From assembly GCA_019244185.1 (NCBI GenBank), contig JAFATB010000022.1:62001-126000 (forward strand): a stretch of 64,000 bases of DNA. Reading direction: 5' to 3'. The position numbers were made by a program, and so were the translations under genes. This document shows, piece after piece, positions 8,901 to 16,652 of the stretch (position 1 is its first letter; each line of letters starts with the position of its first letter). The notes below the pieces were generated by a model. The model was not told where the DNA came from and ran no database searches. It worked only from the letters and a program-made list of their open reading frames with translations. The stretch is from Acidobacteriota bacterium. GTDB taxonomy: Bacteria > Acidobacteriota > Thermoanaerobaculia > Gp7-AA8.

Positions 8901-10839
8901 GTTCGTCTGCCGCGAGCTCGGCATCACGCCCGACGTGATGACCGTCGCGAAAGCGCTCGGCGGCGGTCTCGTTCCGATCGGCGCGTGCCTCGCCACCGCG
9001 GCCGCGTACAACGAAGACTTCGCGCTGAAGCACACGTCGACGTTCGCGGGGAACACGCTCGCATGCCGCGCCGGCATCGCGACGCTCGATCTGTTGGAAG
9101 CCGACAGCGGCGCGCTCGTCGCGCAGGTGAAAGCGAACGGCGCACGATTGAAGGACGCGCTGCTCGCGCTCGCCGATCGCTATCCCGGTCTCATCGCGGA
9201 AGTCCGCGGACGTGGCTACTTCCTCGGCCTGCGCCTCGGGCTCGACCGTCATTCCGTCGACGACGGTCTCCTCGGCTACCTCGGCGAACAGGAAGCGCTG
9301 ACCGCGATCGTCGTCAGCCATCTGCTGCACGTCGAAGGCGTGCGCGTCGGCTTCACGCTCAATCACGGCGGCGTGCTGCGCATCGAGCCGCCGCTCACGG
9401 CGACGTGGGAGGAGTGCCAGTTCTTCCTCGCCGCGCTCGAGCGCGTGCTCGTGCGCATCGACCGCCGCAACCTCGCCGCGCTGACCTCGCAGGTGACGGG
9501 CTTCCGTCCTGCCGTCGCGGCGGAAGTCGTGAGACCCCGCGTGACGGAGCTCCCGCGAAAAGCGCGGCTCGACGTGCGCGCCGGCGATGGACGCTTCGCG
9601 TTCCTCGTCCATCCGCTGGCGTGGAAGGACTACGGCGACATCGACGAGAGCCTCGCGCCGCTCTCCGGCGAACAGCTGGCGAAACTCTCCGGCGCGCTGG
9701 CCGACAACTTCGATCCGATGGTCGTCGGCGAGACGCGTATCACCGCCGAGAACGGCAAGACCGCGTACGGCGAGTTCATTCTCGTGCCGCGCCGCGCCGA
9801 GGAGCTGCGCGCGCTGCCGCCCGAACAGGCGGTGAGCGAGATCCGCGAAGCCGTGCGCGTGGCGCAGAAGCGCGGCGCGAAGATCGTCGGCCTCGGCGCG
9901 TACACCTCCGTCGTCACGCAGGGCGGCCTCTCACTGGTCGGTGAAGGCCTGCCCGCGATCACCACTGGAAACTCCTACACCGTCATTGCCGCGCGGCAAA
10001 CGATCCGTCTCGCGTCGGCTGATCGAGGCTGGCAGCTCCCGCGACGAACCGTCGCGGTCCTGGGCGCCGGCGGCTCGATCGGGCAGGCGCTGTCCGTCCT
10101 CCTTGCGCGCGACACCGGCCGTTTGCTGCTGATCGGGAACCCCGCACATCCCGACGAAAGCCGTGAGCGTCTGCTGCAGGTCGCGGGACGGATCGTTTGC
10201 TCGCTCGATCAATTGAAAGGATTCGCGCCCGGTTCGGTCGCCAGCTGGGTTGCAGAGCTGGCGATCGAGGCGCCGCAGAAGCCGGATCGCGCGACGTTGA
10301 TTCGCCTGGGCGAGGAGTTCATCGCGCGCACGGGCGCCGTGGAGCTCGGCGTCGACGCCGCGCAGTTCCTGCCGCGCGCGGACGTCGTGGTCTGCTGCAC
10401 GAGCACGACCGAGCGCATGGTCACCGAAGAAACGCTGCGGCGCGAAGCGATCGTGTGCGACGTCTCGCGGCCGTCGAACGTCGGCGCGCACGTGCGCGCG
10501 CGGCGCCCGGACGTCCTCGTGCTCGACGGCGGCGTGGTGCGGTTGCCCGGCAGCTCGCAACTCGGCTTCAACGCCGGCATCGGCAAAACGAACGCGTACG
10601 CCTGCATGGCGGAAACGATGATGCTCGCGCTCGAACAGCGCTATCGCGACGCGAGCCTCGGATTCGATCTTTCGCTCGACAACGTGCTGGAGATGGAACG
10701 GCTCGCGGAAGCAACGGGCTTCCGCGTGGTCTCACGGAAACAGGCCCCCGAAGCATTGACAGTGATGCGACTCCTTAGTCGGGAGGAGAACGAGGCGCAA
10801 GTCCTCGAGGGGGCTCCACCGCTTTCCGCGACGTCGTGA
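5977..10839 (+). CDS. four-domain FAAL - ACP - class III aminotransferase - acyl-ACP reductase fusion; predicted fatty-amine synthase
   Basis: 1620 residues. Residues 1-575 are a fatty acyl-AMP ligase: P-loop YTSASTSAPKGVMVTH (about 166-181), the FAAL hallmark FHDMGL (210-215), and TGRIKDLIIIRGRNLCP. Residues 585-665 are a carrier protein with Ser623 in YGLDSVVLVA. A Pro/Ala linker (670-745) leads to a class III aminotransferase (745-1160) with ADEIQTGLGRTG and PLP Lys992 in VAKALGGG. Residues 1195-1600 resemble cyanobacterial long-chain acyl-ACP reductase: GLGAYTSVVTQGG, ITTGNSYTVIA, and Rossmann loop VLGAGGSIGQAL. Expected series: fatty acid, acyl-ACP, aldehyde, amine. A good AGGAG lies 15 bases upstream of the ATG, rather far. 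It is coupled to the MmgE/PrpD gene. The catalytic Cys of the reductase is uncertain; Cys1494 (IVCDVSRPSN) is a candidate. Confidence 0.9.
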   Translation: MATPSLVHLLQERADELPGHRSYTFLAGGEESESLTFARLNRRARAIAARLQRLGAKGERALLLYPAGTEYIAAFYGCLAAGTVAVPGYPPRMNRNLNRLESIIKDAEARFALTTDAVYRQLSERFDESPSLKRLQWVVTDPIAEDEADGWTDPNATRETLAFLQYTSASTSAPKGVMVTHGNILHNQVLMKEAVQHDRNTIAVSWLPLFHDMGLISIVLSSLYNGIPCYLVAPVDFLKKPRLWLEAISKYGATFSGAPDFGYQLCVERISAEERAKLDLSKWRVAFNGSEPIRSDTLRLFTETFAECGFRPTSMFPCYGLAENTLFASGRFHDGPTSFSRASLERHRPAPATEGHLAQLVSCGKALLDSRIVIADPKTRRRCGEGEVGEIWLASPSVAQGYWNQPRLSEETFRAQTLDGDGPFLRTADLGFFHAGELFITGRIKDLIIIRGRNLCPQDIEQTVEACDAAIQPTFVAAVAVDAGTSERLVIVAEIRREARRELDTEEIVRKIRNAVAAEFAVEVSAVVLLRPGQLPKTSSGKTQRAHVKQQFLDGQLKTAMIAEWRDENAFRANDPEPPRAPKHAPTQERIESWLVQRIAAQTKIPATRIDRTASLLVYGLDSVVLVAIFGELEDAFRVTLDLDRIFHGEPSLREVAQRVHAATRATAATADVPAPAPVAAPARPQPVPTEAPPAQPASVLPIAKPKKLTLGNTDATAASPTPKPVLAAVPDTRHEERAPKPKHPFRTHVNPELGRVLEQMAMDKSFVRGEGSWLWDEAGRRYLDFLAQYGALPFGFNPPRIWSALNAVRATAEPSFVQPSYLNAAGELAKRLLAVAPPGMAYVTYANSGAEAIEAAIKLCRSTTKRHDILAAGNGFHGKTLGALSATDKEKYQKGFGAPVPGFHYVPYGDADALRRALAGGRYAAFLVEPIQGEGGIVEPPAGYLRLARKLCREAGTLFVADEIQTGLGRTGAMFVCRELGITPDVMTVAKALGGGLVPIGACLATAAAYNEDFALKHTSTFAGNTLACRAGIATLDLLEADSGALVAQVKANGARLKDALLALADRYPGLIAEVRGRGYFLGLRLGLDRHSVDDGLLGYLGEQEALTAIVVSHLLHVEGVRVGFTLNHGGVLRIEPPLTATWEECQFFLAALERVLVRIDRRNLAALTSQVTGFRPAVAAEVVRPRVTELPRKARLDVRAGDGRFAFLVHPLAWKDYGDIDESLAPLSGEQLAKLSGALADNFDPMVVGETRITAENGKTAYGEFILVPRRAEELRALPPEQAVSEIREAVRVAQKRGAKIVGLGAYTSVVTQGGLSLVGEGLPAITTGNSYTVIAARQTIRLASADRGWQLPRRTVAVLGAGGSIGQALSVLLARDTGRLLLIGNPAHPDESRERLLQVAGRIVCSLDQLKGFAPGSVASWVAELAIEAPQKPDRATLIRLGEEFIARTGAVELGVDAAQFLPRADVVVCCTSTTERMVTEETLRREAIVCDVSRPSNVGAHVRARRPDVLVLDGGVVRLPGSSQLGFNAGIGKTNAYACMAETMMLALEQRYRDASLGFDLSLDNVLEMERLAEATGFRVVSRKQAPEALTVMRLLSREENEAQVLEGAPPLSATS

Positions 10840-12452
10840 GCGCGCTCGGCGAGCTCGCCGCATGGGCGCACGGGCTGCGTCTCGACGACGTGCCGCCGTT
10901 CGTGCGCGCGCGTGCCGTCGACCAACTGCTCTCGACGCTCGGCGCGATGTACGCCGGCGCCGCGAGCGAGCTCGGTCCGAAGCTCGACCTCTTGTTCGCG
11001 GACGTTGCGCCGGAGACGACGCGCGAGGCCATGCGCATGGCCTCGTGGTCGATGGTGCTCGACTACGACGACGTCATGCTCGGCGGTCACACGAGCCATT
11101 CAGCGGTCGTCGTGCCGCTCGCGTTCGCGGACGGGCATTCCGGCGCGGAGCTGCTGCTCGCGCAGATCGTTGCGAACGAGATCGCCGCGCGCGTGAACAT
11201 GGTCTGCGCCGTCGGCTCGACGCGCGGGCAGATGGCGACGCACCTTCATCTCCTCGCCGCCGCCGCCGCGCGTGCGAAGCTCGAAGGTCTCGATGCCGCG
11301 ACGTTCGCGGATGCGCTGTCGTTCGCGCTCGCGTATCCCGCGCAGGCGCTCTATCCCGCGTTTCTCGGCAGCGACGCGAAGGCGCTCTGCGCCGCGCTGC
11401 CAGTCCGCGCCGGCATCGAAGCGGTCGACGCGGTGCGCGCGGGACTGCGCGCGCCGGGTGAGGTACTCGACGGCCCGCGCGGCTTCTTCGCGACGCATGC
11501 GCGCGTGCCGGTGCGCGATTTTCTCGGCGGACTCGGCACGCGCTGGCACACCGCGACGAACAGCTTCAAGATCTACCCCGTCTGCGGCTATCTCTGCTCC
11601 GCGGTCGACGCGACGCTCGACCTCGTGCGCACGTATGACGTCGACGCGGACGACGTCGCGTCCGTCGACGTGCACGCGTCGCTCTTCACGGTCGGCATGG
11701 ACGCGCATTCCGTTCCCTACATTGACGGCCCGCGCTCACCGATCGCGGCGCTCACGTTCTCGACGCCGTTCGTGATCGCGTCTGCGATCCGCGCGCGTGC
11801 ATTCACGCCGGCGCAGCTCGAACGCGCGTGGATCGAAGACGAGCGCGTGTGGCAGCTCGCCGCGCGCGTACAAACGCGCCACGATCCGCGCCTCACGCGC
11901 GACGCGCTCACCGCGGACATCCCGATCGGCGCCGCGCTACGCCGCGTGAAGAAGTGGCAGGCCGGGGGATTCGCGTGGAGCATTGCCGCGACGGCATTCG
12001 GCCGCGCGGGGCGTCTGCGCCGTCCGGTCGAAACGCTGCGTCTCATCGCGGGACTCACCGCTGCGGCAGGCGATCGCGCGCCGATGGAGTTCGAGCGCGC
12101 GACGAAGCCGATGGGCGCGCGCGTCGCGATGCGTCTGCGCGACGGCCGCACGCTCGAACGCGAGGTGTCGATCCCGCGCGGCTTCGCGGGCGGCATTGAT
12201 GACATCCGCACGCTGATGATTCACAAGTTCCTCGCCGCCGCCGCGCCGGAGCTCGGCAGCGCGCGGGCCGCCACCGCCGCCGTCGCGCTCGAACACTACG
12301 AGTCGCTCTCGCCCGACGGCGTCGCGCGCCTCGTCGACGTGCTCGCGCGCGAGACGCCGCCGTTCACCCGCGCATCAGCCGCGGCGGCAGCATCCACTCC
12401 AGCGATGCGTGGCGGCCGCTCCAGCGAAGGCCGTAGCAGCCGCCTTTCTTGA
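10836..12452 (+). CDS. MmgE/PrpD-family dehydratase/isomerase-like protein
   Basis: 538 residues. Recognised by the N-terminal helical pattern (LAAWAHGLRLDDVP...AVDQLLSTLGAMYAG), the DYDDVMLGGHTSHSA segment, FKIYPVCGYLCSAVDA and a C-terminal beta/alpha domain. Known members catalyse dehydration or elimination (2-methylcitrate, and VlmK, which eliminates phosphate from phosphorylated valanimycin hydrate). The GTG start overlaps the stop of the fatty-amine synthase (GTGA), so it is produced with that enzyme. The last 30 residues are Ala/Ser/Arg-rich and are read antisense through the end of sixA, 89 bp of overlap, and may be a late read-through tail. The role with the cluster kinase is inferred. 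Confidence 0.82.
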   Translation: MSALGELAAWAHGLRLDDVPPFVRARAVDQLLSTLGAMYAGAASELGPKLDLLFADVAPETTREAMRMASWSMVLDYDDVMLGGHTSHSAVVVPLAFADGHSGAELLLAQIVANEIAARVNMVCAVGSTRGQMATHLHLLAAAAARAKLEGLDAATFADALSFALAYPAQALYPAFLGSDAKALCAALPVRAGIEAVDAVRAGLRAPGEVLDGPRGFFATHARVPVRDFLGGLGTRWHTATNSFKIYPVCGYLCSAVDATLDLVRTYDVDADDVASVDVHASLFTVGMDAHSVPYIDGPRSPIAALTFSTPFVIASAIRARAFTPAQLERAWIEDERVWQLAARVQTRHDPRLTRDALTADIPIGAALRRVKKWQAGGFAWSIAATAFGRAGRLRRPVETLRLIAGLTAAAGDRAPMEFERATKPMGARVAMRLRDGRTLEREVSIPRGFAGGIDDIRTLMIHKFLAAAAPELGSARAATAAVALEHYESLSPDGVARLVDVLARETPPFTRASAAAAASTPAMRGGRSSEGRSSRLS

Positions 12453-12840
12453 GATCGACGTCGCCGCTCATGCCCGTGAGCGAAAGCATGAACGCGGAGA
12501 GCGTCGGCTCGTGGCCGACAAAGTACGCGGCCGGTTCCTTGACGTCGTGCAGGAACTCACGGAACGCATCGGGATCGCTGCCCGGCACGAGCGCATCCGT
12601 GATGTAAAACGCGAGCTTGCCGCCGTATGCCTCCGCCACCCACGCCCCCGTCTCCCGCGCGCGCACCAGCGGGCTGCTGTAGATCGCCTCGGCCTCGGGG
12701 ACGAGGCGCGCGAGCGTCTTCGCGATCTCCTGCATCTTGGCGTTGCCTTCCGCCGTGAGACGGCGTTCGGCATCGGCCTTGTGGCCTTTGTCTTCGGCGA
12801 TGCCGTGGCGGAGGAGGATGAGCAGTCCGTCGCGTTTCAT
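12364..12840 (-). CDS. SixA-type phosphohistidine phosphatase (histidine phosphatase superfamily)
   Basis: 158 residues. The N-terminal LLILLRHGIAEDKG is the catalytic RHG motif of the histidine phosphatase superfamily; SSPLVRARET supplies the second phosphate-binding Arg and FVGHEPTLS the second His. SixA-type proteins remove phosphate from histidines of signalling proteins such as HPt domains. The ATG overlaps the stop of the patatin gene (ATGA), so it is the distal gene of the long leftward operon. It converges with and overlaps the MmgE/PrpD gene. The substrate is not evident from context. Confidence 0.88.
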   Translation of the reverse strand: MKRDGLLILLRHGIAEDKGHKADAERRLTAEGNAKMQEIAKTLARLVPEAEAIYSSPLVRARETGAWVAEAYGGKLAFYITDALVPGSDPDAFREFLHDVKEPAAYFVGHEPTLSAFMLSLTGMSGDVDLKKGGCYGLRWSGRHASLEWMLPPRLMRG

Positions 12841-15800
12841 GACGTCTTGATCGTCTCGTCGGCCGCGGTGATGAGGCCGCAGAGCGTCATGTCCTTCGCG
12901 TACGCGGCGATCTGGTCGACCGCGTACAGGCCGAGGCGGCGGTAGCTCTCGAACTGCGACTCGCTGAAGAACTGATCGCCGGTGGTCTCGTGCGGGAACG
13001 TCGGCGAATTCATGGCGTAGTTCAGCACATCGCGCGGTCCTTTCTTGTAGACCACCGGCTTGATGTAGAGCAGGCGGCCGTTCTCCGCGTCCTCGCCGTC
13101 GACCGCTTTGTAGTTGATGGTGCCGACCGCGCAGTATTTCTCCGGCGTCCGCTTCTTCTTGTCGGGCGGGATGATGCCGATGTCGTCGATGTCGATCGGC
13201 ACGCCGAGGTCGATGCGGATCTTGCGCAGCGCGTTGCCGAGATCGTCGTAGATGTACTTCGGATCGGCGCCCGCGTCGGTGACGACGATGCAGTGGCAGC
13301 GGCGCAGCACCATCTCGTAGATGCCGAGGTTCTCGAAGTGACCGCCGTCGGAGAGGTAGACGTAGCCGTACGTGTCGTCGGAGTTGCCCGTCGCCTCGCG
13401 CAGGAACGGGATGATCGACGAGCGCGGGTTCCGGCGGCGATACGTTTCGAGCGGTCCGTTGCCGGCCAGACCGGGATTGCCGAGCCACCAGCCGAGGCGG
13501 ACGTTGAAGAGCGTCATGAGGAACGCGAGCGCCGGCGACGAGTGGTAGCCCATGTTCGGGCTCGCGGCCGCGCCGGAGATCGTGACCGCGGTGCCGAGCG
13601 AGATCTCGCCGTAGTCGCGCGTGTCGCGGTAGCCGAGGTTGCGGTTGCCCGAGGCGAGCGGCGACACGGTCATCGATTCGGCCTTGCGTTCCTGCCACGC
13701 GAGGTCGGCGCCACTGGTGAGATTGAGCGTGACGTTGATGACGTGCATCGGGCGCGCGTTCGCGAGCGGCTTGAGCGTCCCCGGGAACTTCGCCTCGATG
13801 CGCAGGCGGTTGTCGAGCATGCGATGCACGCCGTCGATCGTGCTCCACGTGAACGGCCGCGCGTCGACGGTGAGGCCGCTGAACGCGGGATCGGTGGCCA
13901 GCGTTTTCGTGGCGATGATCTCGTTCACTTCGCCGAGGAGCGTGAGGCCCGCCTGCGCGAGGAACTGCGCGGCGGGGACGAGGAGATCGTCGGCGCAGAG
14001 CAGCGGCATCGGCGACGGATAGAGGGCGTCGTCGAACGCTTTCTCGATGAAGCGGCGGTTGCGCAGCGGGCGCTGCGCGCGATCGGCGGCGGGCGTTTTC
14101 GGATCGAACTCGCGCGGCAGATCGCGCGTGGCGATGAGCGCATTCAGCGATTGCGAGACAGCGCGCGCCCGCGCCTCGGTCGTCGCCGGCACGTCGGCCA
14201 GCTGCTCTTTCTTCGCCGCCCAGAGAAACGCGAGACGCGTTCCGGCCGCCGCGTTTTTCAGCGCGAGGTACGCGCCGTCGGCGTCGCGGAAGCTGTACAC
14301 CCAGATGTACTCCGGACGGAGGTCGTGCATCTCGAGGTTGTCGTCGGCGTCGAAGCCGGTGAAGGCGTTCGGACGCCGGCTCCAGCGCGAGGCGCCGAGG
14401 TACGCGCGCACGAGGCGGTTGCGATACATCGCGTGCATCGAGAAGACGTTCACGCCGATGAAGCGCGAGATCAGCAGCGCGACCGATGGCAGCCCGAGCA
14501 CGAGCAGCAGCAGCGCCCACGGATCGCTGTTCTGCACGAGGCGGAGGTGTTCGAGCGAGCGGACGCGCGGCACGTTCGCAACCGGCTTCTCGACGATCTT
14601 GGCGGGCAGCTTCGCGACGTTCGCGATGTACGTGCGCGACGCGGCGTCGGCGCGGCGCACGTCGGCCGAGATCGCGCTCGCGTCGACCGGCTTGAATTCC
14701 GGAAACGTTTTCTGCAGCGCCCACGTGGTGCCGGTGGAGATGAGCGCCAGGATCCAGAGGACGAACAGCGGCACGGCGATGGCGAGGCCGAGATTCATCG
14801 CCGTCGACGACGCGGACGCGTCCTCTTTCGACTGGCCGGCGTTCGTCTTCGAGCTGCGGCCGGCGAGGAGCGAGAAGAGGCCCGCGCCGCCGCCCGCGGC
14901 GGAGAGGAGCTTCGGCAGGTGATGGATCGCGACCGGGCCGTAGATCGCGACCGCGCAGAGCACGGCCCAGCCGATGCCGCCGATGAGCACCCAACCGCAC
15001 GCGCGCGCCCACCACTCGCGATCGAAATCGTGGTTCTGCTGGCTGGCGATGCCGACGAAGAGCGCGCATTGGAGAAACAGCACGCAGATGACGAGCGGCA
15101 CGGCGAAGCAGACGTACATCGCCGTCGCGGCGCTGAGCGTGCCAGCGTCGTTGATCGGCCAGCGCACGGCGTCGACGAGCTTCGTCGGCGCGAGCGGATC
15201 ATCGAAGAGGCGCGTGAGCCGCCAGCCGAGGAGGCCGCCGAGCGCGCCCGCGGCGAGCGCCGCGGCAAGCTCGAGGGAGAGCCGGAGCAGCCTGGGCCGC
15301 TTGGGGGTGATCGAATCGCGGCGCGCGGCGACGGCCACACTGAAGTAGCGCGCGAAGAAGACGCCCCACGCGACGAGACAGAGCGCGACGCTGGCGACGA
15401 AGAACCAGCGCGGGCCGAGCTGCCTGCCGGGATTGGCGGCGAGATACCACGCCCACGCGAGCATCAGCGCGAACGTGCCGGCGAGGAACGGCGCGAGGCA
15501 GCGCAGGATGAAGCTGCCGTCCGTCAGCGCGCTCTTCTTCTCCGACGCCGTATCGGCGATCGGCCGTTTCCCCACCTGATACAGCAGCGCCTCGGCGAGC
15601 AGCAGCATGCCCAGGATCGTGACGAACTTCGTGCTCGACACGCCGCCGACGTCCACCGCCGGATGCCTCACCGCGGCGACGACGAGGCGCGGGATCGCGA
15701 GCACGCCGGCGAGCAGCGGGATCAGCACGATCCAGTTCAGCAGCAGGTTGCGCAGATACGTGGCGACGAGCGCCCACGTGTCGGCGGAGAGGATGCCGAG

Positions 15801-16595
15801 CTTCGGCGTGAGGTAGTTGCTGTACGCGCGCAGGTGGCGCAGCGGCAGCGGCTCGGGTTGGAGGCGATCGGCCGGCGCGGCCGTGAGCATCGCCGAGATG
15901 CCGCGGATGCCCCACGGATCGCGGCGCATCCACGACGAGAGCCAGCTGCCGATGTAGCCGCCGCCGGAGACGGTGGAGACGAAGTCGAACTGTTCGAGAA
16001 GGCCGCGTTTCGCGAGCCCCTGCATCACGCCGAGCGCGAACGTTGCGCTGCGGATGCCGCCGCCGGAGATCGACAGCGCGGTGCGCAGTTTCTTCTCCTC
16101 CCGCGCGCGTTTGTGGATGCGCGCGACGACGGTGGCGTAATGCGCGTCGGCGGCCGAGCGCGTGGCGCCGTCGAACAGCAGATCGAACATCTGCCGGTTG
16201 ACGTTGTAAACCTCGTGCGCGTCGTAGTCGCCCGCGTCGCCGGTGCCGTCGTACGGCGCCTTCTTCGCCGAGGCGAAGGCGGGGTGTTCGAAGAGCCAGC
16301 GGCGCGTCTTGCCGTCCTCCGGCGCGAGCGTGTCGAGGATCGCGTTCACCTCCTCGGCGACCGACTTGCGGTCCTTCGGATCGTAGCCTTTGAGGTTGCG
16401 CCAGTTCGCGAAGACGGGCGGGACGTCCTGCTTCGCGTCGAGGAAGCGTTCGGAGAGCCGGCGTGCGAGGTCGCGCGCGTCGGCGACGTCGTCCATCGTC
16501 AGCGTCCAGCGCGACGGCAGCGGATCGGCGGGACCGTAGAGGCGCACGTACTCCTCGTGCAGGATGTCGCCGAGCGACATCGGAAGCGAAGCCAT
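12837..16595 (-). CDS. giant patatin-like phospholipase with a multi-pass membrane insertion
   Basis: 1252 residues. The patatin core is split: the oxyanion loop SISGGGIRSA (about 176-184) and the nucleophile Ser210 in STVSGGGYIGSW lie near the N-terminus, while the catalytic Asp is in YLSDGGHFENLG around residue 1090. Between them lies a long region with six or more hydrophobic segments (roughly 270-600) and a soluble stretch. Patatins hydrolyse acyl esters of lipids with a Ser-Asp dyad; both residues are present here, so it is probably active at the membrane. A GGGGGA ribosome site precedes the ATG. It lies 57 bp after the A-PCP-TE gene and is coupled to sixA. Confidence 0.85.
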   Translation of the reverse strand: MASLPMSLGDILHEEYVRLYGPADPLPSRWTLTMDDVADARDLARRLSERFLDAKQDVPPVFANWRNLKGYDPKDRKSVAEEVNAILDTLAPEDGKTRRWLFEHPAFASAKKAPYDGTGDAGDYDAHEVYNVNRQMFDLLFDGATRSAADAHYATVVARIHKRAREEKKLRTALSISGGGIRSATFALGVMQGLAKRGLLEQFDFVSTVSGGGYIGSWLSSWMRRDPWGIRGISAMLTAAPADRLQPEPLPLRHLRAYSNYLTPKLGILSADTWALVATYLRNLLLNWIVLIPLLAGVLAIPRLVVAAVRHPAVDVGGVSSTKFVTILGMLLLAEALLYQVGKRPIADTASEKKSALTDGSFILRCLAPFLAGTFALMLAWAWYLAANPGRQLGPRWFFVASVALCLVAWGVFFARYFSVAVAARRDSITPKRPRLLRLSLELAAALAAGALGGLLGWRLTRLFDDPLAPTKLVDAVRWPINDAGTLSAATAMYVCFAVPLVICVLFLQCALFVGIASQQNHDFDREWWARACGWVLIGGIGWAVLCAVAIYGPVAIHHLPKLLSAAGGGAGLFSLLAGRSSKTNAGQSKEDASASSTAMNLGLAIAVPLFVLWILALISTGTTWALQKTFPEFKPVDASAISADVRRADAASRTYIANVAKLPAKIVEKPVANVPRVRSLEHLRLVQNSDPWALLLLVLGLPSVALLISRFIGVNVFSMHAMYRNRLVRAYLGASRWSRRPNAFTGFDADDNLEMHDLRPEYIWVYSFRDADGAYLALKNAAAGTRLAFLWAAKKEQLADVPATTEARARAVSQSLNALIATRDLPREFDPKTPAADRAQRPLRNRRFIEKAFDDALYPSPMPLLCADDLLVPAAQFLAQAGLTLLGEVNEIIATKTLATDPAFSGLTVDARPFTWSTIDGVHRMLDNRLRIEAKFPGTLKPLANARPMHVINVTLNLTSGADLAWQERKAESMTVSPLASGNRNLGYRDTRDYGEISLGTAVTISGAAASPNMGYHSSPALAFLMTLFNVRLGWWLGNPGLAGNGPLETYRRRNPRSSIIPFLREATGNSDDTYGYVYLSDGGHFENLGIYEMVLRRCHCIVVTDAGADPKYIYDDLGNALRKIRIDLGVPIDIDDIGIIPPDKKKRTPEKYCAVGTINYKAVDGEDAENGRLLYIKPVVYKKGPRDVLNYAMNSPTFPHETTGDQFFSESQFESYRRLGLYAVDQIAAYAKDMTLCGLITAADETIKTS

Positions 16596-16652
16596 GAATT
16601 GTCCCCCTTGCTCGTTAGGAGTGCCGTGGCGGAGGGTTTCCCTACCGCCGGG

